Shown here: one piece after another, positions 1 to 9,790 of the stretch
How positions within the stretch are numbered: position 1 is the stretch's first letter
Layout: each line of letters opens with the position of its first letter
Assembly: GCA_949825025.1 (NCBI GenBank)
Contig: OX463778.1
Span: 14,098,171-14,162,170, forward strand
Length of the DNA stretch: 64,000 bases
Reading direction: 5' to 3'
Source of the DNA: Siphlonurus alternatus
Lineage: Eukaryota > Arthropoda > Insecta > Ephemeroptera > Siphlonuridae
The notes under the pieces: model-generated
The model's input: the letters and a program-made list of their open reading frames with translations, nothing else
The model's database searches: none
Told to the model about the DNA's origin: nothing
Translations under genes and position numbers: made by a program

Positions 1-1131
1 ATGAAGGGGTTTACAAAAAATTATCATAGAGTCGATTTAACCTATGTAGAAAAATTTGGTACCACAGCTTTCGTACTCTTGATTTAATATTGGAATTTGA
101 TATCAAATTTAAATGTTAAATAATTGTTATAGACTAAAATCAAATAATATCTCTGCTAAAATTTATAAAATATAAGAAATTGTTAGTTGTTTGATGTGAA
201 TTGCCCCGTTAAAGTTCAATTGTGTACACTATTCAGGTTATCACATAAAATTCAAATAAATTATTTTTATTCTTTTAATTGTACGTAAACTACATGATTG
301 TATTATGTGTATATAATGGAGAGCTTAAATGAAAAAAACATACATATTACATGCAGCAGTAATAGAGCGTATATAATATATATATATATATCTATATAGG
401 GAGTTTTATGTTATTCTGATTTTTGGTTTAGAATTTTCACATCATGATTTCATTTATAGAAAACATTTTTAAACATGAGAAATTCGTACACCAGATAAAT
501 CATGGTTTAAATTTAACTTCATTGACATAAATATTATAATATATATACTCTACGTATATTTAATATTGTAAACGATTATGCATATATACCAAGGGGAAAT
601 AAATGTTTTAATTAATGAACCATTCAACCATTTGTTTATACACTGGACTGAATATTGTTTTTTAGGGTTCGAGCTAATACATTTTTGCCTACAATTTAAT
701 TTCCTATAAATTGTCAAAATTGATCAATTATATTTTAGACCAAGTCTTTCAATTTAACTATTTTGTAAAGTACACAAAACAATCAATTTACACTTTCAAC
801 TATTTAAAGATATAGCCCTATTATGTAAAAGAAAAGACCTACAAAAATTAAGATATCACATCTAGATTAATATATAATATTTTATTAATATTATTATTGT
901 ATATTAAATAAACTCAATACACCACAAAAAAATCTAGTGTAGAATTCTTCCGATGATGTCGCCACCTTTACATTGATTATAAATGATAATTTTTAAAATA
1001 ATAGCAGTGAAAATAAAGAATAATTTTCGGGGGTTTAGCCTATAATATTTGCCTACTACAGTTGAACTGTATGGGTTTCTTGTAGGGTATCTTCTGTAAT
1101 ATAGGAATATATTTTTATATTGGTACTGTAC
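1..1131. other. AT-rich non-coding DNA
   Basis: Short TA tracts and T-rich runs. I see no exon-like open frame. The part next to 1131 should be the downstream intron of the minus-strand BTB exon, because that exon ends in a splice donor reading into this stretch. Confidence 0.5.
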
Positions 1132-1266
1132 CTGCTTCTCATCCTCTGTCTTGCCCACCACGAACTCGCAGTCGGTCCACAGCGAGTTGTCCAGCATGTA
1201 CTGGTTCTGTTCGGACCACGTGCCCTTGAGAATCTGCCAGTCCTCCATCTCGTTTGCCATGCCAGC
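1132..1266 (-). CDS. Exon of a BTB/POZ-domain protein (BTBD3/6-like), N-terminal part
   Basis: This is one internal or first coding exon of 45 codons. On the minus strand an AG acceptor (GCTCACAG) precedes GCTGGCATG, and the exon ends GAGAAGCAG followed by the donor GTACAGTA, so both borders are phase 0. The peptide contains MANEMEDWQ, then SEQNQYMLDNSLWTDCEFVVG and ends KTEDEKQ. An aromatic residue followed by a short helix and the pattern (D/N)xxLxTDCEFVVG is how BTB/POZ domains of the BTBD1/2/3/6 group begin. Those proteins typically act as Cullin-3 adaptors or as developmental regulators. The usual next piece (AHKxVLAxxSPVF) would be in the next exon, to the left and outside the window. 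ATG at 1260-1258 is the probable start if the upstream exon is non-coding; otherwise A-G-M is internal. The island is markedly GC-richer than its AT-rich flanks. The exact paralogue cannot be told from 45 residues. Confidence 0.6.
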
Positions 1267-1828
1267 CTGTGAGCACCATGTTGACATTTTACATGCGCGG
1301 GCAATAAAATAAAGATATCTAGAGATGCTTTCAAATATTATACTCAAAAATTTCTTCGGCATGCCGTAGAAAAATCAAGTTGTAATTGATTTTGAGAATT
1401 TCTACGGAAGAGCTCCGTGTAAGCATGTCGCAGAAATTTTAGATCAGTAAAAAATGTGGTAATAGAGGTAGCGAATAATTATAGTAGAAATGATATAGTT
1501 GGAAGGAAATATGAAATCAGCCTAAACTTACGATTAAATTTTGAGACAGTATCCTGCTTTTCAAAAGACACGACGCACAAAACGCAGTCGTCAAAATACA
1601 CAGCAGTTATTTTAAAATGCAATTTTTGTTTAAATTTTCAACAATGGGTTTTTGTTGAAATATTAAATTACGCATACAAGACTTAAATTCGGTAAACAAT
1701 ATTTTAGTGGATTAACGTTCCGAGTTATATATATATTATATATAAATTCAGTGTTAAAAATAAAACAAATAAAATAATATTATATATTAATAAAGTTACA
1801 TTGAATAATACGTGTATATATATATATA
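1267..1828. other. AT-rich non-coding DNA
   Basis: Upstream intron or 5' flank of the BTB exon. It holds only short random open frames (for example at 1456-1686) and a TA tract that abuts the next transposon. Confidence 0.4.
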
Positions 1829-2259
1829 CAGAGCGAGTCACAATTCGTGTGTCATTTCTATCCTCTAATTTGGAATTGCAAAAGTGCTTGTAGAAACTTC
1901 AAATTTCGTACAGTGGTAGATGAGGATTGTTTGTTTTATGTTCTGGTGGTGAAAATTTTTTCCCACCCTTATTTCATCCCTTCTGGGGGGTGGGTTCCCG
2001 TTTTTTACAAAACCCTTATGGGCTTACAATGTTAATGAAAAAGAGATTAAAAAATTTTCGAATTTCAGTCTGAAAATTTCAAACTAGGGGTTTTCGAGTA
2101 TGAGAAAAACAGTGGTGACATTAATTTTTTACTGCCGTTGACCCTTGACCCTTCGCAGGGTCAGAATTTGTCTCTCACAGACCCTTTTTTTTTTAATTTT
2201 CACATTATCTTCATGTTGGAAAGTTTTTAAGCGTTTTCAAGCATGGTAAACCAATGAAA

Positions 2260-2760
2260 GACCCATCAAATTGTTGAAATTGGTCCCTGGACCTTGCAGG
2301 GGTCACTTGCAAGGGTCACTGGTGACCCCTGGCATGACCTTTTTTCCAAAAATTTCAATTACGATGAAATTGATGAGTTTTAAAGGGTTTTCGAGGACGA
2401 TAAAACTGATGGAAGTTCTTGCAAAGTGATAAAATTGATTCCTGACCTTGCAGGGGTCACTGGTCACCCCTGGCATGACCTTTTTTCCAAAAATTTCAAT
2501 TATGATGAAATTGATGAGTTTTAAAGGATTTTCGAGGACGATAAAACTGATGGAAGTTCTTGTAAAGTGATAAAATTGTTCCCTGACCTTGCAGGGGTCA
2601 CTTGCAAGAGTCACGGGTGACCCCTGGCATGACCTTTTTTCCAAAATTTTCAATTGCGATGAAATTGATGAGTTTTAAAGGGTTTTCAAGGACGATAAAA
2701 CTCATGGAAGGTCTTGCAAAGTGATAAAATTGATCCCTGACCTAGCAGGGGTCACTAGTG
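2260..2760 (-). repeat. Left-arm array of the 141-bp repeat
   Basis: About three and a half units, in reverse orientation to the right-arm array. Each unit carries a short palindrome (GGGGTCA and TGACCCC separated by 4 bp), an AAGGTCA half-site-like word and a CCAAAAATTTCAATT stretch. The apparent protein frame at 2303-2653 is a by-product of a repeat length divisible by three. Confidence 0.85.
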
Positions 2761-3639
2761 ACCATTTTCCTATCTTATTTTGAATTCTCGGATTGCCTCC
2801 ATATTAATTTGCAAATAAGCTAGGGTTTTCAAGGATTTTAAAAATAATGGAAGTCCTCATAAAGTAATAAAGTTTATCGCTGACCTTGAAGAGTCCCTGG
2901 CCTTTTTTTTTCTATTTTATTATTATTTTTTTTAATTCTCAGTTTATCTCCATAATAATTTGCAAATAATGGTTTTAGAGGATCATAAAAATATTGGAGG
3001 GAATCAAAAAGTGATCAAATCTCTCTCTTATCTCACAGGGAAATTGGTGACACCTTGCTGGTTTGAAATTGTCCATCTCTTTCAAATTATGCTTTACGTT
3101 CTGTTCGCAGTGCTCATCGTCACGCACATTAGCAAGCAAACAGGAAAATTATTCATTTTTACATTAAAAATTTAATAAAATTTTAACAAAACGCTTACCA
3201 TTACTCTGGAAACAAAATAACAGCAAAATAAATTCAATACAGAGATAACCAACTTGCATTGTTTTTATTATTATTCACAGCGTAGGTTAGTTTGTACTGA
3301 TTTTTTTTTTACGTTTTTCTCAATGAAAAAATAAAATTTTTAATTATCATCAACTCTAAATTTTAATTCAACTTGTCAAGTACGTGCTTACATTATTCCT
3401 ATAATTTCAATCTTGCTAGCAGTCTTTTAAAGCCATCCTAATTTCAAGAAATATTAAAAAAAAAAGTTCAAATTAAGAGATACCATGCAGTGCCTCTGTA
3501 GGGTAAAAAATAGCTATAGCATTTCAAAACTTTAAACTGACTTCCAATATTTTTATCGATCATCTTCGAAAACCCTTAATAATAGCAAATCACTATGGAG
3601 GCAATCCGAGAATTCAAAGTAAGATAGGAAAACGGTCAC

Positions 3640-4690
3640 TAGTGACCCCTGCAAGGTCAAAGATTAGTTTTATCACACTGCAAGACCTCCCAAGAGTTTT
3701 CTCGTCCTCGAAAACAAATTAAAATTCATCAATTTGAAGGTAATTAAAAAGATTGGAATAAAGGTCATGTTAGGGGTCACCAGTGACCCGTGCAAGGTCA
3801 AAGATCAATTTCATCACTTTGCAAGACCTTCCGTCAGTTTTATTGTCCTCAACAACCCTTTAAAACTCATAAATTTCAAAGTTCTTTAAAATTTGGAAAA
3901 AAAAAGGTCACGCCAGGGGTCACCAGTGACCCCTGCAAACTAGTGACCCCTGCAAGGTCAAGGATCAATTTCATCACTTTGCAAGAACTTCCATCAGTTT
4001 TATCGTCCTCGAAAACCCTTTAAAACTCATCAATTTCAACGCAATTGAAAATGTTGGAAAAAAGGTCATGCCAGGGATCACCAGTGACCCCTGTAAGGTC
4101 AGGGATCAATTTTATCACTTTGCAAGAACTTCCATCAGTTTTATCTTCCTCGAAAATCCTTTAAAACTCATCAATTTCATCGTAATTGAAATTTTTGGAA
4201 AAAAGGTCATGCCAGGGGTCACCAGTGACCCCTGCAAGGTCAAGGATCAATTTTATTACTTTGCAAAAACTTCCATCAGTTCTATCGTCCTCGAAAACCC
4301 TTTAAAACTCATCAATTTCATCGTAATTGAAATTTTTGGAAAAAAGGTCATGCCAGGGGTCACCAGTGACCCTTGCAAGTAAACCCTTCAATGTCAGGGA
4401 TCAATTTTATCACTTTGCAAGAACTTCCATCAGTTTTATCGTCCTCGAAAATCCTTTAAAACTCATCAATTTCATCGTAATTGAAATTTTTGGAAAAAAG
4501 GTCATGCCAGGGGTCACCAGTGACCCCTGCAAGGTCAGGGATCCATTTGATCACTTTGCAAGAACTTCCATCAGTTTTATCGTCCTCGAAAACCCTTTAA
4601 AACTTTTCAATTTCATCGCAATTGAAATTTTTGGAAAAAAGGTCATGCCAGGGGTCACCATGCAGTGACCCTTGCAAGTGACCCCTGCAA
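3640..4690 (+). repeat. Right-arm array of the 141-bp repeat
   Basis: Units start with GGTCATGCCAGGG at 4064, 4205, 4346, 4500 and 4641, so the spacing is 141, 141, 154 and 141 bp; more diverged units lie upstream to about 3640. The 154-bp interval carries a 13-bp insertion. The array is about twice as long as the left-arm one, so the arms have changed copy number independently. Confidence 0.88.
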
Positions 4691-5151
4691 GGTCCAGGGA
4701 CCAATTTTAACACTTTGATAGGTCTTTCATTGGTTTTACCATGCTTGAAAATGCTTAAAAGCTTTCCAACATGAAGATAATGTGAAAATTAAAAAAAAAA
4801 GGTCTGTGAGATTCAAATTCTGACCCTGCGAAGGGTCAAGGGTCAACGGCAGTAAAAAATTAATGTCACCACTGTTTTTCTCATACTCGAAAACCCCTAG
4901 TTTGAAATTTTCAGACTGAAATTCGAAAATTTTTTAATCTCTTTTTCATTAACATTGTACGCCCAAAAGGGTTTTGTAAAAAACGGGAACCCACCCCCCA
5001 GAAGGGATGAAATAAGGGTGGGAAAAAATTTTCACCACCAGAACATAAAACAAACAACCCTCATCTACCACTGTACGAAATTTGAAGTTTCTACAAGCAC
5101 TTTTGCAATTCCAAATTAGAGGATAGAAATGACACACGAATTGTGACTCAC

Positions 5152-5154
<3 letters not shown>

Positions 5155-5197
<43 letters not shown>
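5155..5197. repeat. (TA)n microsatellite
   Basis: Uninterrupted TA repeat at the right boundary of fold-back element 1. A shorter TA tract (about 1814-1828) flanks the left boundary. Confidence 0.95.
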
Positions 5198-5199
<2 letters not shown>

Positions 5200-5467
5200 T
5201 AGAAGCTGCTTCAGAATGCAAATCACTTTAAAGTACAACAACAAAAAATTGGTAGAACTGTGACCAAGTACTATTTTCAGTATTTTCACTATTGTGATAT
5301 AAAATTTAAAGTTAATTGTATTTAAGAAAACAATAATAATTCCATTTAATTATATATGACATACATTTTTCAACATGATAATATATATAAAGTATTACAA
5401 TTAATCTATTCAAAGTAAATAATTTCTGATATCAGTGGTGCAAAAAAAATTTTTTTTTTTTTTTTAA

Positions 5468-5851
5468 GATAGAGATAACGCCGAACAGCTGTTCGACGTA
5501 CTCCCATTTGATTAACATGTAAACCTTAGCAAATTCACAAAAATTCTGAAATTCTTTGAGAGGCAGATATTAGTGCCTAAAAGCCATAGAAAAAATTTCA
5601 AAACAATAACGAGCCGATATTTTTTTTAATTTGTTTCATTTTCAGCATAATAGGACTTTCCCATGGAGAGACAAACTAAGAACTTAATTAAAAAAAATCG
5701 GCTCGTTAAATTGTTTTGAAACTTTTTCTATGGCTTTTAGGCACTAATTTAAAAAAAAAATTCAGAATTTTTGTGAATTTGCTAAGGTTTACATTTTTAC
5801 ATGTTAATCAAATGGGAGTACGTCGAACAGCAGTTCGGCGTTATCTCTACC
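5468..5851. mobile_element. Palindromic MITE, TTAA-type family, copy 1
   Basis: Inverted-repeat element whose arms pair almost along their whole length. The ends read GATAGAGATAACGCCGAA on the left and, inverted, GGTAGAGATAACGCCGAA on the right. The left flank is TTAA and the right flank CTAA. Internal landmarks shared with the copy at 14961 are CCCATTTGATTAACATGTAA and TTTCCCATGGAGA at the centre. It has no coding capacity. Confidence 0.85.
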
Positions 5852-6315
5852 TAAAGTCTTTTACTTAGTTTGCAGTAAAATTGAATAACTTTGTGTATTT
5901 TTTAAGTAATCGATTATATATATACTTTATGCGAATAACGTCATAACAAAATTAAATTTAAAGTCTTCATGCAGATATTGAACTAGATTTGTGAAAAGTA
6001 ATATTTTTTTTATTATTTTTTATACATTATAAAATGAATTAGCATTCCTGTTCTATTAAATATACATAATCATATATAAAATCCATTACTATATAATTAT
6101 ATAGTAATAAAAAAAAACAGAATTTACAATGTATAAAGTCAATAGCAGAGGAGCAAAAGAAGAACTGCACTAACTGCAGTATATATATTGTAAATATTTA
6201 TGTTTTTTATCTCTGTAGTATTTCATAAAAACAAATTATTTTAATTTTCTGCTGTATGTACTTACAATTTTTTTTATGCATGATTTTACTATTTTTTTAT
6301 TTGAATGATTTAATA

Positions 6316-6316
<1 letters not shown>

Positions 6317-6404
<88 letters not shown>
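6317..6404. repeat. (TA)n microsatellite
   Basis: Long AT repeat with one TG interruption near 6378, directly before the dispersed repeat at 6430. Confidence 0.95.
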
Positions 6405-6429
6405 TTAAGTTAACCCACAATGCATGCAT

Positions 6430-6773
6430 ATTGCGCTGATGTCATGCCCCTGTAAGTTAGGCTGCTCTATGGAAGACCAGAATACACAGACTAGTATATA
6501 AACAAATTATGTATTGATTTTTTTTTCACTTTATTAAACAAAACAAATCAGGTTTATTTTTTTTAAAAAATACGCCAATAAACGATAGATAGCATAAAAA
6601 AATCCCATTATACGCGGAACAATCAAAACAATTTTTTTCTATTCATTTTTGTCATTTCTCCTATCTAATGCCATAGTAGCTGGACCTCCACTTTCTCTTT
6701 TCTACCCTCCTGACCGTCCGTATACCTGCTATGCTATTTTTCCTCGTAAACAAAAACAGCAAACAACTCTATA
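6430..6773 (+). repeat. Dispersed repeat R1, copy 1
   Basis: About 344 bp that recurs in the same orientation at 8269-8615. Shared words include ATGCCCCTGTAAGTTAGGCT, GACCAGAAT.CACAGACT and ACCCTCCTGACCGTCCG. The small frame at 6649-6840 is not kept open in the second copy. No inverted ends are visible. It could be a segmental duplication or two copies of an unclassified transposon. Confidence 0.8.
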
Positions 6774-6924
6774 TCAAAGATTCGATATTCAATTCGTGTA
6801 TGTGATGATTTGTTTTAATATTATACTAATTGTAATTTAATTTTAATTGGTTGAAAGTTGTAGTAGATATGACGTGATCTATGCTTTAAATTTTAAATAT
6901 ACCTATGATCTGTAACCTCCTATA

Positions 6925-7092
6925 TTAATAATGTTCCGAGTGAGATTGGTGACTCTGCAGATAAACGTGCAGACTCTGCATTCAGCCAACCTGGCAGTGC
7001 AGAAGTGTAATATGCAAGTAATCATTCCTACGCCAGCCACGAGCGCGCGAGCGTCTCGTGCGTCTGCCGCTAGGCAGGCGCGGTTGTCTGTA
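6925..7092. other. GC-richer island, unassigned
   Basis: A stretch rich in CTGCA words followed by a CG-rich core with a near-palindrome around GAGCGCGCGAGCGTCTCG. A short plus-strand frame (6931-7116) runs into the adjacent transposon, so it is unlikely to be a gene. It could be a regulatory element. Confidence 0.25.
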
Positions 7093-7100
7093 TATAATAG

Positions 7101-7505
7101 CAAGGTGGCTGTATAGTAAGGTGGGGACACGGAGCTGCTGCCCCCTCGCGGCCAGTGAGGAACTACAAAAAAACAGTTGAGGATCGCTTTTTTGGATCCA
7201 ATTTCATCCGCGAAAAATTCAAACGATGGAACTGGAAAAGCCATCAAGTCATATTTACAGTATAACTGTGGGTAAAATTGTGATAGAAATAAACTCTATG
7301 TTAAATTCTGAAGAAGATAGACTCAATTTAAAAGAATTTTAATGGCTCATCGTCCCGATGTTCATGGATTTCTATTACACCGTTTGAATTTTTCGCGGAT
7401 GAAATTGGATCCAAAAACGCGATCCTCAACTGTTTTTTTGTAGTTCCTCACTGGCCGCGAGGGGGCAGCAGCTCCGTGTCCCCACCTTACTATCCAGCCA
7501 CCTTG
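7101..7505. mobile_element. hAT-like MITE with exact 8-bp target duplication
   Basis: The 405-bp element is flanked on both sides by TATAATAG (7093-7100 and 7506-7513). The inverted ends begin CAAGGTGGCTG and continue for over 100 bp (GTGGGGACACGGAGCTGCTG, then CCCCTCGCGGCCAGTGAGG). The middle is unpaired AT-rich sequence with no gene. An 8-bp duplication and CA.GG ends fit the hAT superfamily. The open frame on the minus strand at 6903-7247 is a shadow of the inverted repeat. Confidence 0.92.
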
Positions 7506-8018
7506 TATAATAGAAGTTTAATAAATAATTTTAGGGTAATCGCGTGTATGAGTTAATCTAACCCCAGTTAATTTAGTAGCTATGGTACAGAGTAAAGCTC
7601 TGTTACAGATCAACTAAGCTTTGAATTTTATATAATTATTACTACAGTTGTCTTGATAAAAAAAAATGTAATTTAAAATACAAAACCAGACGTTAATATT
7701 TTGAAGTAAACGTGACTCTCGTAGGTTAAATGAAAACAAAAGGTTATTGTGACTTATTTATTCTGTATAGCTGGATGAGCTGCCGAAGAATCCACACAGT
7801 CATGCAGACTGATCTGCAGCCGTCGGAGAATTAGTCGGACCAAGATGTTCATTATGGACGCATGTTGATGATAACAATCGCCAAGGTGGAGGACCTTCCC
7901 AATGCCAGCGTTCATTTAAATTAACTTTCTTTAAGAACTCACATGATTATTATGAATATCGTCAAGAAAAAAAATAGATTCTTTGACTCAAATCTTTGTC
8001 ATTTGGGGGAGAGAGCGC

Positions 8019-8086
8019 TGCATTAGATGTGGATTAGGGAAAGGGTGTAATGATTACACCCTTTCCCTAATCCACATCTTAATGCA
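8019..8086. repeat. Near-loopless perfect hairpin
   Basis: Arms of 26 bp (8026-8051 and 8053-8078) are perfect inverted copies (GATGTGGATTAGGGAAAGGG and so on) around a single central G. After a 1-nt indel the pairing extends 7 bp further on each side. The centre is GTGTAATGATTACAC. Confidence 0.9.
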
Positions 8087-8268
8087 ATGTGTACCATAAA
8101 TATCCATGTAATTTTACATATGATGTGACCAATTAAGGGGAGGAATTATAAATGTAGTTTTCCAAATTTAATATTAATAATGTGTATATAGACTGTTTAT
8201 CATAATAATTATAATGAACGTAATTCAAATTTAATCTCAGTCAGCATGCTTCCCAGTGTATAGAGTTG

Positions 8269-8615
8269 ATTGCGCTGACGTCATGCCCCTGTAAGTTAGG
8301 CTGCCCTATGGAGGACCAGAATGCACAGACTATAGTATATAAACAAATTACATATTGATTTTTTCCACTCTATTAAACAAAATAAATCAGTTTCAAAAAA
8401 TTGTAAAATACACCAATAAATGATAGATAGTATAAAAAATAATCCCATCACTATATATAGAACAATCAAAACTATTTTATTTATTTTTTTTTGTCATTTC
8501 TCCCATCTAATGCCATAGTAAATGGGCCTCCACTTTCTCTTTTCTACCCTCCTGACCGTCCGCATACCTGCTATGCTATTTTTCCTCGTAAACAAGAACA
8601 GCAAACAACTCTATA
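8269..8615 (+). repeat. Dispersed repeat R1, copy 2
   Basis: Second, clearly diverged copy of the segment at 6430-6773, same orientation, 1.8 kb downstream. It has small insertions and many substitutions, so the duplication is not recent. The hAT-like MITE and the hairpin lie between the copies. Confidence 0.8.
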
Positions 8616-9564
8616 ATAATATTATTGTTCAAAACATAGCTCTATATAATAACCTGTTATTAAAAATATATTAAAAAATATATAATTCAATAAAATAATT
8701 AAGAACATCAGCTGAAAGTCAGCCTATATAACTATAATAAAATTTTATATCTTCTGGAAGGGGAGTCACGTTGTTGCATGCCTCCATATATTTACTGCAT
8801 CCAGAATCCAATAAATTTTAATATAAAATGCATGTTCATGCTTATATGAAGAATATAGTTGTATTTATTATTTTTATATGTTCATCTCCATTCAGAAAAA
8901 ATAAATAGTGCAGGTGAAAAGCTCATAAATATATATATTAAATGAACAATTAATATATTTATTTGTTAAATACACTCCTCTACTTGGAAAATTTCCTTCA
9001 CCAAGAGATGGCACTAGTAATTAGTGTCAATTTATTGGTCGAAAGAGTGAACAATATAAAAATATCGTTGTAATCTCTTAGCGGGAAATATTTTCCGGTG
9101 GTCGAAACTATATACGCCATGGAAATTAAGTACAATTATCTATAAGAATCTATAAAATATAATAGATGACCATCTTTATACCTGTGGAATATTCTTAACA
9201 TTTTGACAAAACTGCCATCTATAGGAGAAAATAAAGTTTTAAGGTGAAGAGTTATACAGAGACAATTTTGAGCGCATATCCAATAATATCCTTAATATAA
9301 ACATTTTAGATTTCTTTATTATATACTATTCAAGCGCGTTAATATATTATATAGCGCTCCTATTGAAACCTTTAATTTTTTTTTACATATATACATGAGA
9401 TATAAAACACAACATTACACTACAATTATATCCAAAATATAACAAAAAACAAAAACAGGATATAAAATAAAACTAAAAATCTGTCCTCACACAATAAAAA
9501 AAAAAGTGTGGAATGTTTTTTTTTTTTTTTTTTGTATTTTTATTAACGAAACGTGACAAACGCT
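8616..9564. other. AT-rich non-coding DNA
   Basis: I see no gene or recognisable repeat apart from A and T runs near 9500-9540. Confidence 0.4.
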
Positions 9565-9790
9565 TGGCCGCAGCAGCAGCAGCAGCATCAACAACATATT
9601 ATATTATATATTTTATACCATGTCACAATCGAAAGCATTGAAGCTTAATTTTTTCAATCGATGTTCGATGAAAGGGCTATTGCTGCTGCTATAGTGCGAA
9701 TGAAATTTGCTGACTCATTCGAAACAACTAGGGCTGATGCGGCGACGGCGGTAAATTCTTGCAAGCGGAACCTCCAAGCTGTAAGCACAA
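9565..9790 (+). other. GC-richer island with a small frame ending at a donor-like site
   Basis: Begins with a short GCAGCAGCAGCAGCAGC tract. The frame opening at ATG 9661 gives 40 residues (MFDERAIAAAIVRMKF...KRNLQA) up to CAAGCT followed by GTAAGC at 9781, a fair splice donor. I do not recognise the peptide. It could be a first coding exon or chance; nothing downstream was linked to it. Confidence 0.2.

Larger units (their letters stand above)
1829..5155. mobile_element. Large fold-back DNA transposon with tandem-repeat inverted arms (element 1)
   Basis: The two ends are inverted copies. The left end starts CAGAGCGAGTCACAATTCGT at 1829, and the right end, read on the other strand from 5155, starts CAGAGTGAGTCACAATTCGT. 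Both ends sit inside TA repeats, so the target duplication is TA or cannot be resolved. The arms pair over about 450 bp of unique sequence and then continue into arrays of about 141-bp repeats, inverted relative to each other. Beyond the arrays, 2760-2900 pairs with 3530-3640. Only about 2900-3520 is unpaired spacer. No transposase frame is present, so this is non-autonomous. TA insertion would fit the Tc1/mariner group, but a fold-back element of another group is possible. Confidence 0.85.

Noticed and set aside
1847..2035. Similar small ORF in both arms of element 1 (also 4949-5221)
   Set aside because: It lies in the terminal inverted repeat, so both copies derive from one sequence. There is no sign of protein-level constraint.
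4068..4668. Repeated 47-residue protein frames in the right arm of element 1 (also 2303-2653)
   Set aside because: The repeat unit is 141 bp, a multiple of three, so any open frame stays open across units. There are no start context or splice signals, and the same frame breaks in the 154-bp interval.
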